64,000 nucleotides of DNA from Brevundimonas mediterranea (GTDB taxonomy: Bacteria > Pseudomonadota > Alphaproteobacteria > Caulobacterales > Caulobacteraceae), in NCBI RefSeq assembly GCF_014196125.1, contig NZ_JACIDA010000004.1, forward strand, positions 1-64,000, read 5' to 3'. Positions 7,382 to 16,090 of the stretch are shown here, one piece after another. How positions within the stretch are numbered: position 1 is the first letter of the stretch; each line of letters begins with the position of its first letter. The notes under the pieces were generated by a model, which was not told the DNA's origin, made no database searches, and saw only the letters and a list, made by a program, of their open reading frames with translations. A program made the position numbers and the translations under genes.

Positions 7382-10249
7382 GTGTCCGACGAATCCGTCA
7401 TCGCTGAATCCCGCCTGACCGGCGCCGAGCCCTGGCTCGACCTGCCGCCGGCGCTCGCCACCCCGCCGGGGGCGGGGGCGGTCTGCGACGAGGCGGGGGC
7501 GCGCAAGATCGGGCGGGGGGCGGCCGAAGGGTTGTTCACCGGCGGGGCCGTGCTGGTGGCCCATGCGTCGCTGACCGCGCGACGGCTGGGGCTGACGCCG
7601 CCGCCGCGGTCGAGCGAGTTGATGGATGTGCTGGAGCTTTACGCCTTCGTCCGGCCGGCGCGATTCTGCGCCCCGTCGCCGACGGGCCTAGCCTTGTCTC
7701 TGGGTCTGGCCGAGCCGAAGTCGCCCGAGGCGCAGGCGGCGGTGTTGCGCGAGGCGGCGGCCGTGCTGCTGCGAGAACTGGCGGCCCCCGCCTATCCAGA
7801 ACGCGAGGCCGCCTATGTCCTGGCCCTGACCCTGCAACGCGCCGGCTGGGCCTGGGGCGAGCGCGTGGTTCAGGCGCTGGAGGCGGGCGGGGTGCGCGCG
7901 CGCCAGCATCGCGGGTCCGGCCTGGACGTCTGGACCCGTCTGACGGAGTGGGAGGACGAGGCCGCGCGCGGCGAGGCGGGTTCGGCCCCGGTCGATAGCG
8001 AGAGCGCGCGGATCCGGCTAGCGAAACTGCTTCAGGCCTCGGGTCTGGACGAGACCCGGCCGACCCAGTCCGACTACGCCGCCGAAGCCGCCTTTGCCTT
8101 TTCGCCGCGTAATGAAGAGGGACGGCCGCGGGTGCTGCTGGCCGAGGCGGGGACGGGGACGGGCAAGACCCTGGGCTATCTGGCGCCGGCCTCGCTTTGG
8201 GCCGAGCGGAACCAGGGGGCGGCCTGGATCTCCACCTATACACGCGCCCTGCAACGCCAGATCGACCGCGAGAGCCAATCGCTGTGGCCCGATCCGGAGG
8301 AGCGGCGAAAGAAGACCGTGATCCGCAAGGGGCGCGAGAACTATCTGTGCGTCCTGAACCTGCAGGACATGGTCCAAGCGGCCCAGCTGGGGAACGGCGA
8401 CCTGATCGGCCTGGCCTTGGCGGGGCGGTGGGCGCTTCACACACGCGACGGGGACATGACCGGAGGAGATTTTCCAGGTTGGCTGCCGGGTCTGTTCGCC
8501 ATGGCGCCTGCCCATGCGGCGGGGGCGGCCAATCTGGTGGACCGGCGCGGCGAATGCGTCCACGCCGCCTGCCCCCACTATCGCAGCTGTTTTGTCGAGA
8601 AGACCATCCGCGCCAGCCGTCGCGCGGACCTGGTCATCGCCAACCACGCCCTGGTCCTGACCCAGGCCGCGTTCGACGGCGCGCGCTCGGCCCGTGGCCA
8701 GAAGCAGGATGGCGAGACGGCGGCCCTGAAACGCATCGTCTTCGACGAGGGCCACCATCTGTTCGACGCCGCCGACAGCGCCTTTTCCGCCTGTCTGTCG
8801 GGACAGGAGGCGGCCGAGCTGCGCCGCTGGATCCGGGGGCCGGAAGGCAAGGGTCGGCGCGGGCGCGGGCTGGAGCAGCGGCTGGGCGACATGGTCGGCG
8901 ACAATGAGGCCGCGCTGAAGGCCTTGCAGGACGCCATCCGCGCCTCGGCCGCCTTGCCGGGCGAAGGCGTGTCGGGCCGCGTCGCCCCTGCCTCGGGCGA
9001 GGTCAATCCGATCGGACCGATCGAGGCCTTTCTGGCCGCCGCGCTGGACCAGCTGCGGGCGCGCACGGCCGAGGCAAGCGGCAATGGCGGATTCGGGGGC
9101 GGTCCCGAGTTCGGCATGGAATGCGCGTTGAAGCCGGTGACCGATCCCGTGGCCGAGACCGCCCGCGCGGCGGCCCAGGCCCTGGCCGCCATCGAGGCGC
9201 CCCTGCTGGCCCTGTCGCGGCATCTGGAGGACATCCTCGACGACGAGGCGGCCGAGCTGGACGGGTCGCAGCGGTCGCGGATCGAGGGGGCGTTGCGGGG
9301 CCTGGATCGGCGCGCCCGCATGACCCTGCCGGGCTGGCGCTCCATGCTGGCGGCGCTGGAGGACGGCGGGGACCAGCCCGATCCGGACTTTGTTGACTGG
9401 CTGTCGGCCGAGACCGCCTTCGGCCGCATCCATGACGTGGCCCTGCGCCGTCACTGGATCGACCCGACCGTGCCGCTGGAAGCCGCCGTGATCGTGCCGG
9501 CGCACGGGGTGCTGGTGACCTCGGCCACCCTGTCCGACCCCTTGCAGGAAGACCCGTTCGACCTGGCTCGCTTACGGACAGGCTCCGCCCGGCTGATCGA
9601 GCCGCCGCGCACGCTGAAGGTCGAGAGCCCGTTCGACTATGCGTCCAACAGCCGGGTCATCGTCGTCAACGACCTGGTCAAGGACGATCCGCGCCAGACG
9701 GCGGCGGCGATGCGCGAACTGTTCCTGGCCGCCGGGGGCGGGGGGCTGGGCCTGTTCACCGCCATCCGCCGGTTGAAGGCGGTCTATGAACGTCTGGGGC
9801 CGGATCTGGCGAAGGCCGGCGTGCCCCTGTACGCCCAGCACGTCGATCCGCTGGAGGTCGGGGCCCTGGTCGACATGTTCCGGGTCGAGGAGAATTCGTG
9901 CCTGCTGGGCACCGACGCGGTGCGCGACGGGGTGGACGTGCCGGGCCGGTCGCTGCGGGTTCTGGCCTTCGACCGCGTGCCCTGGCCGCGTCCGGATCTG
10001 CTGCACAAGGCGCGGCGCGAACGGCTGGGGGGTAAGGGATACGATGACGCCCTGGCCCGCGCCCGCATCGCCCAGGCCTTCGGGCGGCTGATCCGGCGGG
10101 GCGACGACAAGGGGGTCTTCCTGATGCTGGACGCCGCCACCCCCACCCGCCTGTTCGCCAGCCTGCCGCCGGGCACGGAGGTCCAGCGCATGGGTCTGGC
10201 TGACGCCGTGGCGCTGACCCGCGGTTTCCTGAACCCCGAGATGACCTGA
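7382..10249 (+). CDS. DinG/XPD-type ATP-dependent DNA helicase
   Basis: A 955-residue superfamily 2 helicase. Walker A (AGTGTGKTLGYL) is at about residues 254-265. A Walker B-like DEGHH is near 455, a variant of DEAH common in this family. Candidate cysteines for an iron-sulphur cluster occur near 323 (ENYLC) and at about 393-404 (ECVHAACPHYRSC). The C-terminal helicase motif AQAFGRLIRRGDD is clear. The family unwinds 5'-to-3' and helps remove obstacles during repair and replication. The residue stretch before the Walker box is longer than in E. coli DinG and is unassigned. It starts with GTG, and the next gene begins one base after its stop. Confidence 0.9.
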   Translation: MSDESVIAESRLTGAEPWLDLPPALATPPGAGAVCDEAGARKIGRGAAEGLFTGGAVLVAHASLTARRLGLTPPPRSSELMDVLELYAFVRPARFCAPSPTGLALSLGLAEPKSPEAQAAVLREAAAVLLRELAAPAYPEREAAYVLALTLQRAGWAWGERVVQALEAGGVRARQHRGSGLDVWTRLTEWEDEAARGEAGSAPVDSESARIRLAKLLQASGLDETRPTQSDYAAEAAFAFSPRNEEGRPRVLLAEAGTGTGKTLGYLAPASLWAERNQGAAWISTYTRALQRQIDRESQSLWPDPEERRKKTVIRKGRENYLCVLNLQDMVQAAQLGNGDLIGLALAGRWALHTRDGDMTGGDFPGWLPGLFAMAPAHAAGAANLVDRRGECVHAACPHYRSCFVEKTIRASRRADLVIANHALVLTQAAFDGARSARGQKQDGETAALKRIVFDEGHHLFDAADSAFSACLSGQEAAELRRWIRGPEGKGRRGRGLEQRLGDMVGDNEAALKALQDAIRASAALPGEGVSGRVAPASGEVNPIGPIEAFLAAALDQLRARTAEASGNGGFGGGPEFGMECALKPVTDPVAETARAAAQALAAIEAPLLALSRHLEDILDDEAAELDGSQRSRIEGALRGLDRRARMTLPGWRSMLAALEDGGDQPDPDFVDWLSAETAFGRIHDVALRRHWIDPTVPLEAAVIVPAHGVLVTSATLSDPLQEDPFDLARLRTGSARLIEPPRTLKVESPFDYASNSRVIVVNDLVKDDPRQTAAAMRELFLAAGGGGLGLFTAIRRLKAVYERLGPDLAKAGVPLYAQHVDPLEVGALVDMFRVEENSCLLGTDAVRDGVDVPGRSLRVLAFDRVPWPRPDLLHKARRERLGGKGYDDALARARIAQAFGRLIRRGDDKGVFLMLDAATPTRLFASLPPGTEVQRMGLADAVALTRGFLNPEMT

Positions 10250-10250
10250 A

Positions 10251-10724
10251 ATGTCGAAGACCACGCCTGCGACCGTCGCCCTGACCAAGGCCGGGGTCGC
10301 CTTCGAACTGTTTGCCTATGACTATGATCCCGATGCACCGCGCGTGGGGCTTCAGGCGGCCCAGGCTGTAGGAAAAGCCCCGGAACAGGTGTTCAAGACC
10401 CTGATGACCCTGGTCGACGGCGCGCCTGCCTGCGTCATCGCGCCGTCCGATTGCGAGGTCAGCATGAAGAAGCTGGCGGCGGCCATCGGCGGCAAGTCGG
10501 CGCAGATGATGAAGCCCGCCGATGCGGAACGGTTGACCGGCTACAAGGTCGGCGGCGTCAGCCCCTTTGGGCAGCGCAAGACCGTACCGACGGTGATGGA
10601 CGAGACGGCCGTTCTGTTTGATCAGATCCTGATCAACGGAGGGCAGCGCGGGCTGTTGCTGGGGGTCGCGCCCGAAGCGGCGGCCCGGGCGGCGGGGGCC
10701 AGGCTGGTCGACATCACGGCCTGA
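10251..10724 (+). CDS. ybaK: Cys-tRNA(Pro)/Cys-tRNA(Cys) deacylase, YbaK/EbsC family
   Basis: A 157-residue trans-editing protein that hydrolyses cysteine mischarged onto tRNA-Pro. It has the expected length and the family pattern: an N-terminal ATVALTKAGVAFELFAYDYD, an internal VFKTLMTLVDG with the conserved lysine, the MKKLAAAIGGKSAQMM segment, and a C-terminal GGVSPFGQRK loop. Its ATG lies one base after the helicase stop at 10249, suggesting a shared transcript. The pairing with a helicase probably reflects operon economy rather than a shared pathway. Confidence 0.93.
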   Translation: MSKTTPATVALTKAGVAFELFAYDYDPDAPRVGLQAAQAVGKAPEQVFKTLMTLVDGAPACVIAPSDCEVSMKKLAAAIGGKSAQMMKPADAERLTGYKVGGVSPFGQRKTVPTVMDETAVLFDQILINGGQRGLLLGVAPEAAARAAGARLVDITA

Positions 10725-10780
10725 ACGCCTTGGGCGGTCGTCCTTCCTTGGGCTATAGCCGTCTCGACCCCGGAGTTTGA

Positions 10781-11833
10781 ATGACCGACGCACCGACCCA
10801 GCGACCCAGCCGTGCGGGCCTCTACGCCCCCTTCATCATCGTGCTGATCGCCCTGGCCGCCTGGACCGGCTGGTGGTTCTATCTGACGCGCCAGATCGAC
10901 GCCGGACTGGAGGCCCAGTCGGCCGCCCTGCGCCAACAGGGCTGGGATGTGCGCTACGCCGACAAGCGGATCGTCGGCTGGCCCTTCCGCGCCAATGTGA
11001 AACTGACCCATGTGACCATCGCCGCCCCGTCCGGTCACGCCATATCGGCGCCGGAACTGAACGCCGAGGCCAACGCCTATCAGCCGACCAAATGGGTCGT
11101 GGTCGCGCCCGAGGGTCTGGTCCTGACCCGGGCCGGCAAGGGCAAGGTGGCCGTCAACGGCGACGCCATTCGCATGAGCGCCAGCGGCATCGACCAGCGC
11201 TGGCCCAATCTGGCGCTGGAACTGGTCAATCCGATCTTCACCGTCCATCCCGACGGCGAGCCCTTCCCCATCGCCCGGGCCGCACGGATCGAATTCTATT
11301 CGCGGCCCCATCTGGAAGGCTCGACCGCCCCGAGCGACGCCATCGACGTGATGTTCCGGCTGGTGGACGGGCAGGGACGCCGCGACGGACCGGTCGAGGG
11401 CTTCGCCCAGGACGGTCAACTGACCACCCAGCTGGAGGCCACCATCGGTCGGGCCGACCTGCTGAAGGTCGGGGACGCGGCGGGGGTGTTTTCGCAATGG
11501 ACGCAGGGCGGCGGGACCTTCCGCAATCTGCGCGGCGATCTGCAGGCGGGCGACAGCCGCGCCACCTTGAGCAGCGACGTGCTGAAGGCCGACGCCAACG
11601 GGCGGCTGACGGGCCAGGTGGCGCTGCAATCGCAGAAGCCCCTGCCGGCCCTGTCCGGCCTGCTGGAGTCGCGCCAGGGTTCGGTGAACCGGATCGGAGC
11701 GGCGGGGGCCGCTGCTGCGGCCGGGGCGGCCGACGCCGCGGGGCGTGAAGACATGGCTCTCACCCTGGTGTTCCGCGATGGTCGGACCTGGCTGGGGCCT
11801 TTCCCTCTGGCCCCGGCGCCGAAATTGTTCTGA
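10781..11833 (+). CDS. DUF2125 domain-containing envelope protein
   Basis: A 350-residue protein with one N-terminal hydrophobic segment at about residues 17-38 (FIIVLIALAAWTGWWFYL), followed by a long beta-rich region that would sit in the periplasm. The segment with GWDVRYADKRIVGWPFR and later LTRAGKGKVAVNGDAI matches the DUF2125 family, which is widespread in Alphaproteobacteria and of unknown function. The tail around 300-320 is rich in alanine and glycine. The stop codon shares a base with the start of the following gene, so the two are coupled. No enzymatic motif is visible. Confidence 0.75.
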   Translation: MTDAPTQRPSRAGLYAPFIIVLIALAAWTGWWFYLTRQIDAGLEAQSAALRQQGWDVRYADKRIVGWPFRANVKLTHVTIAAPSGHAISAPELNAEANAYQPTKWVVVAPEGLVLTRAGKGKVAVNGDAIRMSASGIDQRWPNLALELVNPIFTVHPDGEPFPIARAARIEFYSRPHLEGSTAPSDAIDVMFRLVDGQGRRDGPVEGFAQDGQLTTQLEATIGRADLLKVGDAAGVFSQWTQGGGTFRNLRGDLQAGDSRATLSSDVLKADANGRLTGQVALQSQKPLPALSGLLESRQGSVNRIGAAGAAAAAGAADAAGREDMALTLVFRDGRTWLGPFPLAPAPKLF

Positions 11834-12519
11834 TGGGATTGCTGGAAGAAGCCCAGGACGACGCCGTGCTGTCGGCGCTTGATCGAGCGGTGGTCGAGGC
11901 TGTGCGCGCCAGGGTCGCCGCCGGTCGGCGGGACCGGTTCGACGCCGGGGTCTTGGCCCTGCGTGATCTGGCGGCGGACGTCGGTCCCGTCGAGCGCGCG
12001 GCGTTGAAGGCGTTGTGGGGGCGGATCGAGGCGGCGACGGGGCCGTCGCTGGTGACGTGCGGTGGTCTGGCCCAGGCCTTGGCGACCGATCGATATGGCC
12101 TGGGCTCCCGGCCCCTTTCGGCCGACGAGGCCCTGAAGGCGGTGGAAGGCGGCTCTCGCGCCATGCTCGACCTGACGTCGGATCGGCCCTGGTGGGGGCG
12201 GCTGCTGGCGCGCCCCGAGCTGCGGATCGTCGCCGCCCTGCCAGACGACGGCCGCGCGCGGCCCCAGGCCTTTCTGGTGTCCAAGGAAATCTCGGGTCCG
12301 ACCGGCGGCGATCGCACCTTCTGGGTCACCGACAGCGGCTGGTCCGAGACCAAGATCGTCGAGGACCTGGGCGAGGCCGGGCTGGTCGCCGATCCGCTTG
12401 CGGCGGCAGGCGGCTTGAAGCTGTTCGTGTTGACGGGCTATGTGCAGGCGGAGGACGGGCGGCTGAGCAACGCCCCCGGCCGTCTGACCGGCGTCATCGG
12501 CGCCGCCCCCATCTTCTGA
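11833..12519 (+). CDS. Chorismate-mutase-like protein (divergent)
   Basis: A 228-residue protein without signal peptide. The first 75 residues are helical and end in ALKALWGRIEAATGP, which resembles the last helix and junction of an AroQ-type chorismate mutase. The remaining 150 residues, including RPWWGRLL and PTGGDRTFWVTDSG, look like a degenerate prephenate-dehydratase-like extension. Its place just before a HisC-type aminotransferase supports a link with aromatic amino acid synthesis. However, the arginine and lysine pattern needed for mutase activity is not convincing, so it may be non-catalytic. This call rests on family resemblance and context; the product could equally be listed as hypothetical. 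Confidence 0.5.
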   Translation: MGLLEEAQDDAVLSALDRAVVEAVRARVAAGRRDRFDAGVLALRDLAADVGPVERAALKALWGRIEAATGPSLVTCGGLAQALATDRYGLGSRPLSADEALKAVEGGSRAMLDLTSDRPWWGRLLARPELRIVAALPDDGRARPQAFLVSKEISGPTGGDRTFWVTDSGWSETKIVEDLGEAGLVADPLAAAGGLKLFVLTGYVQAEDGRLSNAPGRLTGVIGAAPIF

Positions 12520-12550
12520 GTTCTCTCATCTTCCGAGTTCAAGGCTTCTC

Positions 12551-13639
12551 ATGACCGACGCGCCTGCGCCCAAGCCCGGCATCCTCGACATCGCACCCTA
12601 CGTCGGCGGCAAGTCGTCCATCGCCGGCGTCGCCGAGCCGATGAAACTGTCCTCGAACGAGAACATGCTGGGCGCCGGGGAAAAGGCGCGCGCGGCCTAT
12701 GAGGCCGCCATCAAGACCATCCACATCTACCCGGACGGCCGGGCGACCAAGCTGCGCGACGCCGTGGCGGAAAAACATGGGCTGGAGCCCGAGCGGCTGA
12801 TCTTCGGCAATGGCTCGGACGAGGTCTTCGCCCTGCTGAACCAGACCTATCTGACGGCGGGCGACAATATCGTCTGCGGCCAGTACGGCTTCCTGGCCTA
12901 TCGGATCAGCGCCCTGGGCTGCGAGGCCCAGGTCAAGCTGGCGCCCGAGCCGAACTTCAAGGCCGAGGTCGACGCGCTGCTGGCCCAGGTCGATGACCGG
13001 ACCAAGATCGTCTATGTCTCCAACCCTTCGAACCCGACCGGCAGCTACAACACGGGCGAGGAGATCCGCCGCCTGCACGCCGCGCTTCCCGCCCATGTCA
13101 TCCTGGTGGTCGACGAAGCCTATGCGGAATATGTGACCGAGGCCGACTGGGAGACCGCCTTCCCGCTGGCCAAGGACGCGGCCAACATCGTCGTCACCCG
13201 CACCTTCTCCAAGATCCACGGCCTCGGCGGTTTGCGCATCGGTTTCGGCTATGCGCCGCTGAAGGTGGCCGAAGCCATCGACCGCATCCGCCTGCCGTTC
13301 AACGTCTCCGTGCCGGGGCTGGAGGCCGCGACCGCCGCCCTGTTCGACGAGGCGCACCAGACGGCGTCGCGCGAGTTGGTGTCGAACTGGAAGCCGCGCC
13401 TGACCCAGGCCCTGCGCGGGTTTGGCCTCGAGGTCCTGCCTAGCGCGGGGAATTTCGTGCTGGTGATGTTCGACGGGGCCGAAAGGGCCGCCGCCGCCAA
13501 TGATTATCTGAACGCCAAGGGGATCATCGTGCGGCCGGTCGGCGGCTATGGCCTGCCCCAGGCCCTGCGCATCACCATCGGCACGGAAGATCAGAACCGC
13601 GCCGTGATCGACGCCTTGAGCGAGTTCGCGGCTCAATAG
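12551..13639 (+). CDS. hisC: Histidinol-phosphate / aromatic aminotransferase (HisC family)
   Basis: A 362-residue fold-type I PLP enzyme of normal HisC length. Recognisable features are the substrate-facing KLSSNENMLG segment, the YPDG motif, FGNGSDEVF, the SNPSNPTG loop, VDEAYAEY, and the PLP lysine in TFSKIHGLGGLRIGF. HisC converts imidazole acetol phosphate and glutamate to histidinol phosphate and 2-oxoglutarate. Some family members also transaminate aromatic acids, and the chorismate-mutase-like gene upstream makes that role plausible here. The spacing to the upstream gene is 31 bases. Whether histidine or phenylalanine/tyrosine synthesis is the main job cannot be told from sequence alone. 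Confidence 0.88.
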   Translation: MTDAPAPKPGILDIAPYVGGKSSIAGVAEPMKLSSNENMLGAGEKARAAYEAAIKTIHIYPDGRATKLRDAVAEKHGLEPERLIFGNGSDEVFALLNQTYLTAGDNIVCGQYGFLAYRISALGCEAQVKLAPEPNFKAEVDALLAQVDDRTKIVYVSNPSNPTGSYNTGEEIRRLHAALPAHVILVVDEAYAEYVTEADWETAFPLAKDAANIVVTRTFSKIHGLGGLRIGFGYAPLKVAEAIDRIRLPFNVSVPGLEAATAALFDEAHQTASRELVSNWKPRLTQALRGFGLEVLPSAGNFVLVMFDGAERAAAANDYLNAKGIIVRPVGGYGLPQALRITIGTEDQNRAVIDALSEFAAQ

Positions 13640-13641
13640 GC

Positions 13642-13912
13642 ATGGGCTTGCGGTCGGCAGGAGTGTTGGTTGGAGGGATCGTGTTGAGCGTGTCCGCCTG
13701 CGCCACGCCCTTGCCGCCCCTGCCCCACTGACCCTGCTCAGCGATGCGAAGCCTTGGGCGGCCTCGTGCTCGAGGGCCCGCCTATTCAGACATCCGACAG
13801 CAAGGCGGAGCGCGGTCAGTTCCTTGGCTGCAACGTGGACCCTCACGCGAGTGAAGAGGCTGTACGCCAAGCCCGGTGGGCTTGGCGAGAGCATCACAAT
13901 GCGGGAGGCTGA
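13642..13912 (+). pseudogene. Small lipoprotein gene with a one-base frameshift
   Basis: An ATG at 13642 opens a lipoprotein signal peptide (MGLRSAGVLVGG, then a lipobox-like LSVSAC) but stops after 29 codons at 13731. The +1 frame continues without a stop from there to TGA at 13910-13912 and encodes a protein-like 60 residues (for example QRCEALGGLVLEGPP and AVRQARWAWREHHNAGG). Removing one C from the GCCCC run at about 13722-13726 would join them into an 89-residue lipoprotein with two cysteines in the mature part. Either the gene is broken or the base run was misread. It begins two bases after hisC and ends six bases before the convergent mipA. The family is not recognised. Confidence 0.6.
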
Positions 13913-13918
13913 CGCCGA

Positions 13919-14704
13919 TCAGCCGCCGAAGCGGCGGGCGAAGAAGACGCCCGTGCGGATGGTGTCGTCTTCCTGGGACAGGGGGCTGTCGGCCACGTCG
14001 CCCAGGCGGCGTTCATAGTTGACCAGGGCGCCGGCGGCCCATTTGTCGTTGATCGGGACCAGCAGGAACAGGCTGGCGCCGGCGCCTTGCAGGCCGCTGT
14101 CCGGCGAATAGGCGTCGATGCCGTTGCGGGCGGCCTCGGCGGTGCTGACGCCATAATAGGCGTCGGCCAGCTTGGCGTCGCCGCCGCGCGCATAGACCGA
14201 GACATTCATCAGCCCGATCGGCGTCACGCGCTGATGGCCGACCGAGGCGTAGTATTCTGTACCCTCACTGACGTCCGTCACGTCGCGGCTGACCCGGCCG
14301 CCGACCACGATATTGCCGGGCAGGCGTTTGAAGGCGTAGGCGGCGACGTCGGCGCCGAAGTCGGGACGATCCAGGTCCAGACCCTCGATGTCTTCGGGCG
14401 AGAAGCGCGGGCGAAGCTGCAGGCCGGCGCGGAAGTCGTCGGTCTTGATCGCGTTCCAGCCCAGACCGTCGATGGCGCTCAGATAGACGACGTCGCGGTA
14501 ATTGGCGGCGACCCAGGGCACGACCCGGGTCTCGGAGCCCGTGTCGCCGCCGCTGTCCTTGCTGTAGAGGGCGCCGACGCCGAGATCGACGGTCCAGCCG
14601 TCGGGCGCGGGGCGCATCTGCTCATAGGGCTGGGACTGGGCAAGGGCGGAGCCGGCGAAGGCGGTTGCGGCGGCGGCTGTCAGGGCCAGGGTGCGCAAGG
14701 ACAT
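13919..14704 (-). CDS. MipA/OmpV family outer-membrane protein
   Basis: A 261-residue protein with a clear signal peptide (residues 1-22, ending SALAQ) and a beta-barrel pattern ending in an aromatic terminus (VFFARRFGG). The segments GVGALYSKDSGGDTGSE and VVPWVAANYRDVVYLSAIDG are characteristic of the MipA/OmpV family. Members are outer-membrane barrels; E. coli MipA is a scaffold that contacts murein hydrolase MltA and synthase PBP1B, but many homologues have no known role. It lies 25 bases downstream of plsC on the same strand, so it may be the last gene of the ftsE-ftsX-ydcF-plsC transcript. Confidence 0.85.
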   Translation of the reverse strand: MSLRTLALTAAAATAFAGSALAQSQPYEQMRPAPDGWTVDLGVGALYSKDSGGDTGSETRVVPWVAANYRDVVYLSAIDGLGWNAIKTDDFRAGLQLRPRFSPEDIEGLDLDRPDFGADVAAYAFKRLPGNIVVGGRVSRDVTDVSEGTEYYASVGHQRVTPIGLMNVSVYARGGDAKLADAYYGVSTAEAARNGIDAYSPDSGLQGAGASLFLLVPINDKWAAGALVNYERRLGDVADSPLSQEDDTIRTGVFFARRFGG

Positions 14705-14729
14705 TTGGAGCTTTCTCGTACGGAATAGG

Positions 14730-15461
14730 TCAGTCCATACGTTCGAGCTGGGCCTTTGGCTCCAGCAGGGCCGCAGATGCCGTCTCTATGCGACTTTCCA
14801 GCAACGCCATCATCGCCCCGCGCTTCAGGCCGGCAGGGATCGGCTCCAGGAATTCGAACACCACCTTGCCCGGATAGCGGCGGAATCCATGGGCCGGCCA
14901 GTGGACGCCGGAGTTGGTGGCGACCGGCCAGCAGGGGCCTTCCAGATCGCGATAGATCGCGGCGACGCCGGGCTTGTAGTCGCCGGGCACGCCGGGGTCA
15001 TTGCGGGTGCCCTCGGGGAAGATGACGATCTGGCGGCCTTCGGACAGGCGCTCGCGCGCCTGACGCGTCATGTCCTTCAGCGCCCTGGCGTGACCGGCGC
15101 GGTCGACGGCGATCATCTTGGCCTTCCAGGCGAACCAACCGAAGAAGGGCAGGGGCATCAGCTCCTTCTTCATCACGAAACAGGCGTCGGGCAGGACGGC
15201 GAGCAGGGCGACGATATCCAGCATGCCCTGGTGTTTCGAAGCGATCAGGGCCGCGCCCGACGGCGCGTGCTCCAGTCCCCGCACCTCGACCTTCACACCG
15301 GCGATCCAGCGCAGGCCGAACAGGACGATCTTCGCCCAGAGTTTGCAGACGCCTTGGGCGTATCGATGCGGCCCCAACAGGGCGGGCGACAGGCCGACGG
15401 CGACGATCGGCATCGACAGATAGAGCCAGGCGGTGAAGAGCAGGGAACGCAGGGTGTTCAC
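14730..15461 (-). CDS. plsC: 1-acyl-sn-glycerol-3-phosphate acyltransferase PlsC
   Basis: A 243-residue membrane-associated acyltransferase that adds the second fatty acid to lysophosphatidic acid. The catalytic box is seen as SKHQGMLD (H-x4-D) and the phosphate-binding box as FPEGTRNDPG. The N-terminus is hydrophobic (about residues 5-28), as expected for anchoring in the inner membrane. The start is GTG, immediately after the stop of the upstream ydcF gene with no spacer, indicating cotranscription. Its position after ftsE, ftsX and ydcF is common in Alphaproteobacteria. Confidence 0.93.
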   Translation of the reverse strand: MNTLRSLLFTAWLYLSMPIVAVGLSPALLGPHRYAQGVCKLWAKIVLFGLRWIAGVKVEVRGLEHAPSGAALIASKHQGMLDIVALLAVLPDACFVMKKELMPLPFFGWFAWKAKMIAVDRAGHARALKDMTRQARERLSEGRQIVIFPEGTRNDPGVPGDYKPGVAAIYRDLEGPCWPVATNSGVHWPAHGFRRYPGKVVFEFLEPIPAGLKRGAMMALLESRIETASAALLEPKAQLERMD

Positions 15462-16088
15462 TTAGGCAGGGGCCTTTTCGGCGGGGGTTTCGGACGCGGG
15501 GGCGTCGCGGCTGAGCCGGCGAATCCCTTCGCGGCCCAGTGCGGTCAGATATTTCAGGTATTCCAGCGTCATGCGCCGTGCCGTCACCGTCGCGCGCCAC
15601 CAATGCCGGTTGTCCAGCGACGGGGTCGAGACGGCGTAGGGGGTCAGTTTGACGTCCGGCAGCTGGCCCCGGATCTCCACCAGCGAGCGGGGCATATGAT
15701 AGTCGGAGGTGACGACGATCAGGTCGTCATAGCCCTTGGACCGCGCCCAGGCGGCGATCTCCTGGGCGTTGCCGACGGTATCCTCGGCTTCGAAGCCCAG
15801 ATCGACGCAGCAGTTGAACAGGCGGCTGGAGCCCGGCGTCAGCTCGCGCAGCTCGCGACGACGGACCTCACGGTTGACGCCCGAGATCAGGACGCGCTGG
15901 CCCTTGCCCTGTTCCAGCAGACGGATGGCGGCGTTGACCCGTTCGGCGGACGGGCCGGTCAGGGCCACGATGGCGTCGGCCGGGGCGGGATCCTCAGCGG
16001 GCGTCAGTTCGCGCACCCGGTGGGCGAAGGCGAACAGGCCGACCAGCCAGATCAGGGCGACAATGCCGATGACGACGAGCAGTCTCAT
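15462..16088 (-). CDS. YdcF family (DUF218) membrane-anchored protein
   Basis: A 208-residue protein with one N-terminal membrane segment (LLVVIGIVALIWLVGLFAFA, about residues 3-22) and a DUF218 domain. Typical DUF218 landmarks are DAIVALTG, RVNAAIRLLEQG, VLISGVN, and the late VVTSDYHMPRS. The family includes SanA and ElyC, which affect envelope integrity and polyprenyl-linked sugar metabolism, but its chemistry is unsettled. The ATG at 16088 is chosen because it starts just before the membrane segment and lies two bases from the ftsX stop; the frame stays open upstream only because it runs through ftsX. Confidence 0.85.
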   Translation of the reverse strand: MRLLVVIGIVALIWLVGLFAFAHRVRELTPAEDPAPADAIVALTGPSAERVNAAIRLLEQGKGQRVLISGVNREVRRRELRELTPGSSRLFNCCVDLGFEAEDTVGNAQEIAAWARSKGYDDLIVVTSDYHMPRSLVEIRGQLPDVKLTPYAVSTPSLDNRHWWRATVTARRMTLEYLKYLTALGREGIRRLSRDAPASETPAEKAPA

Positions 16089-16090
16089 CC

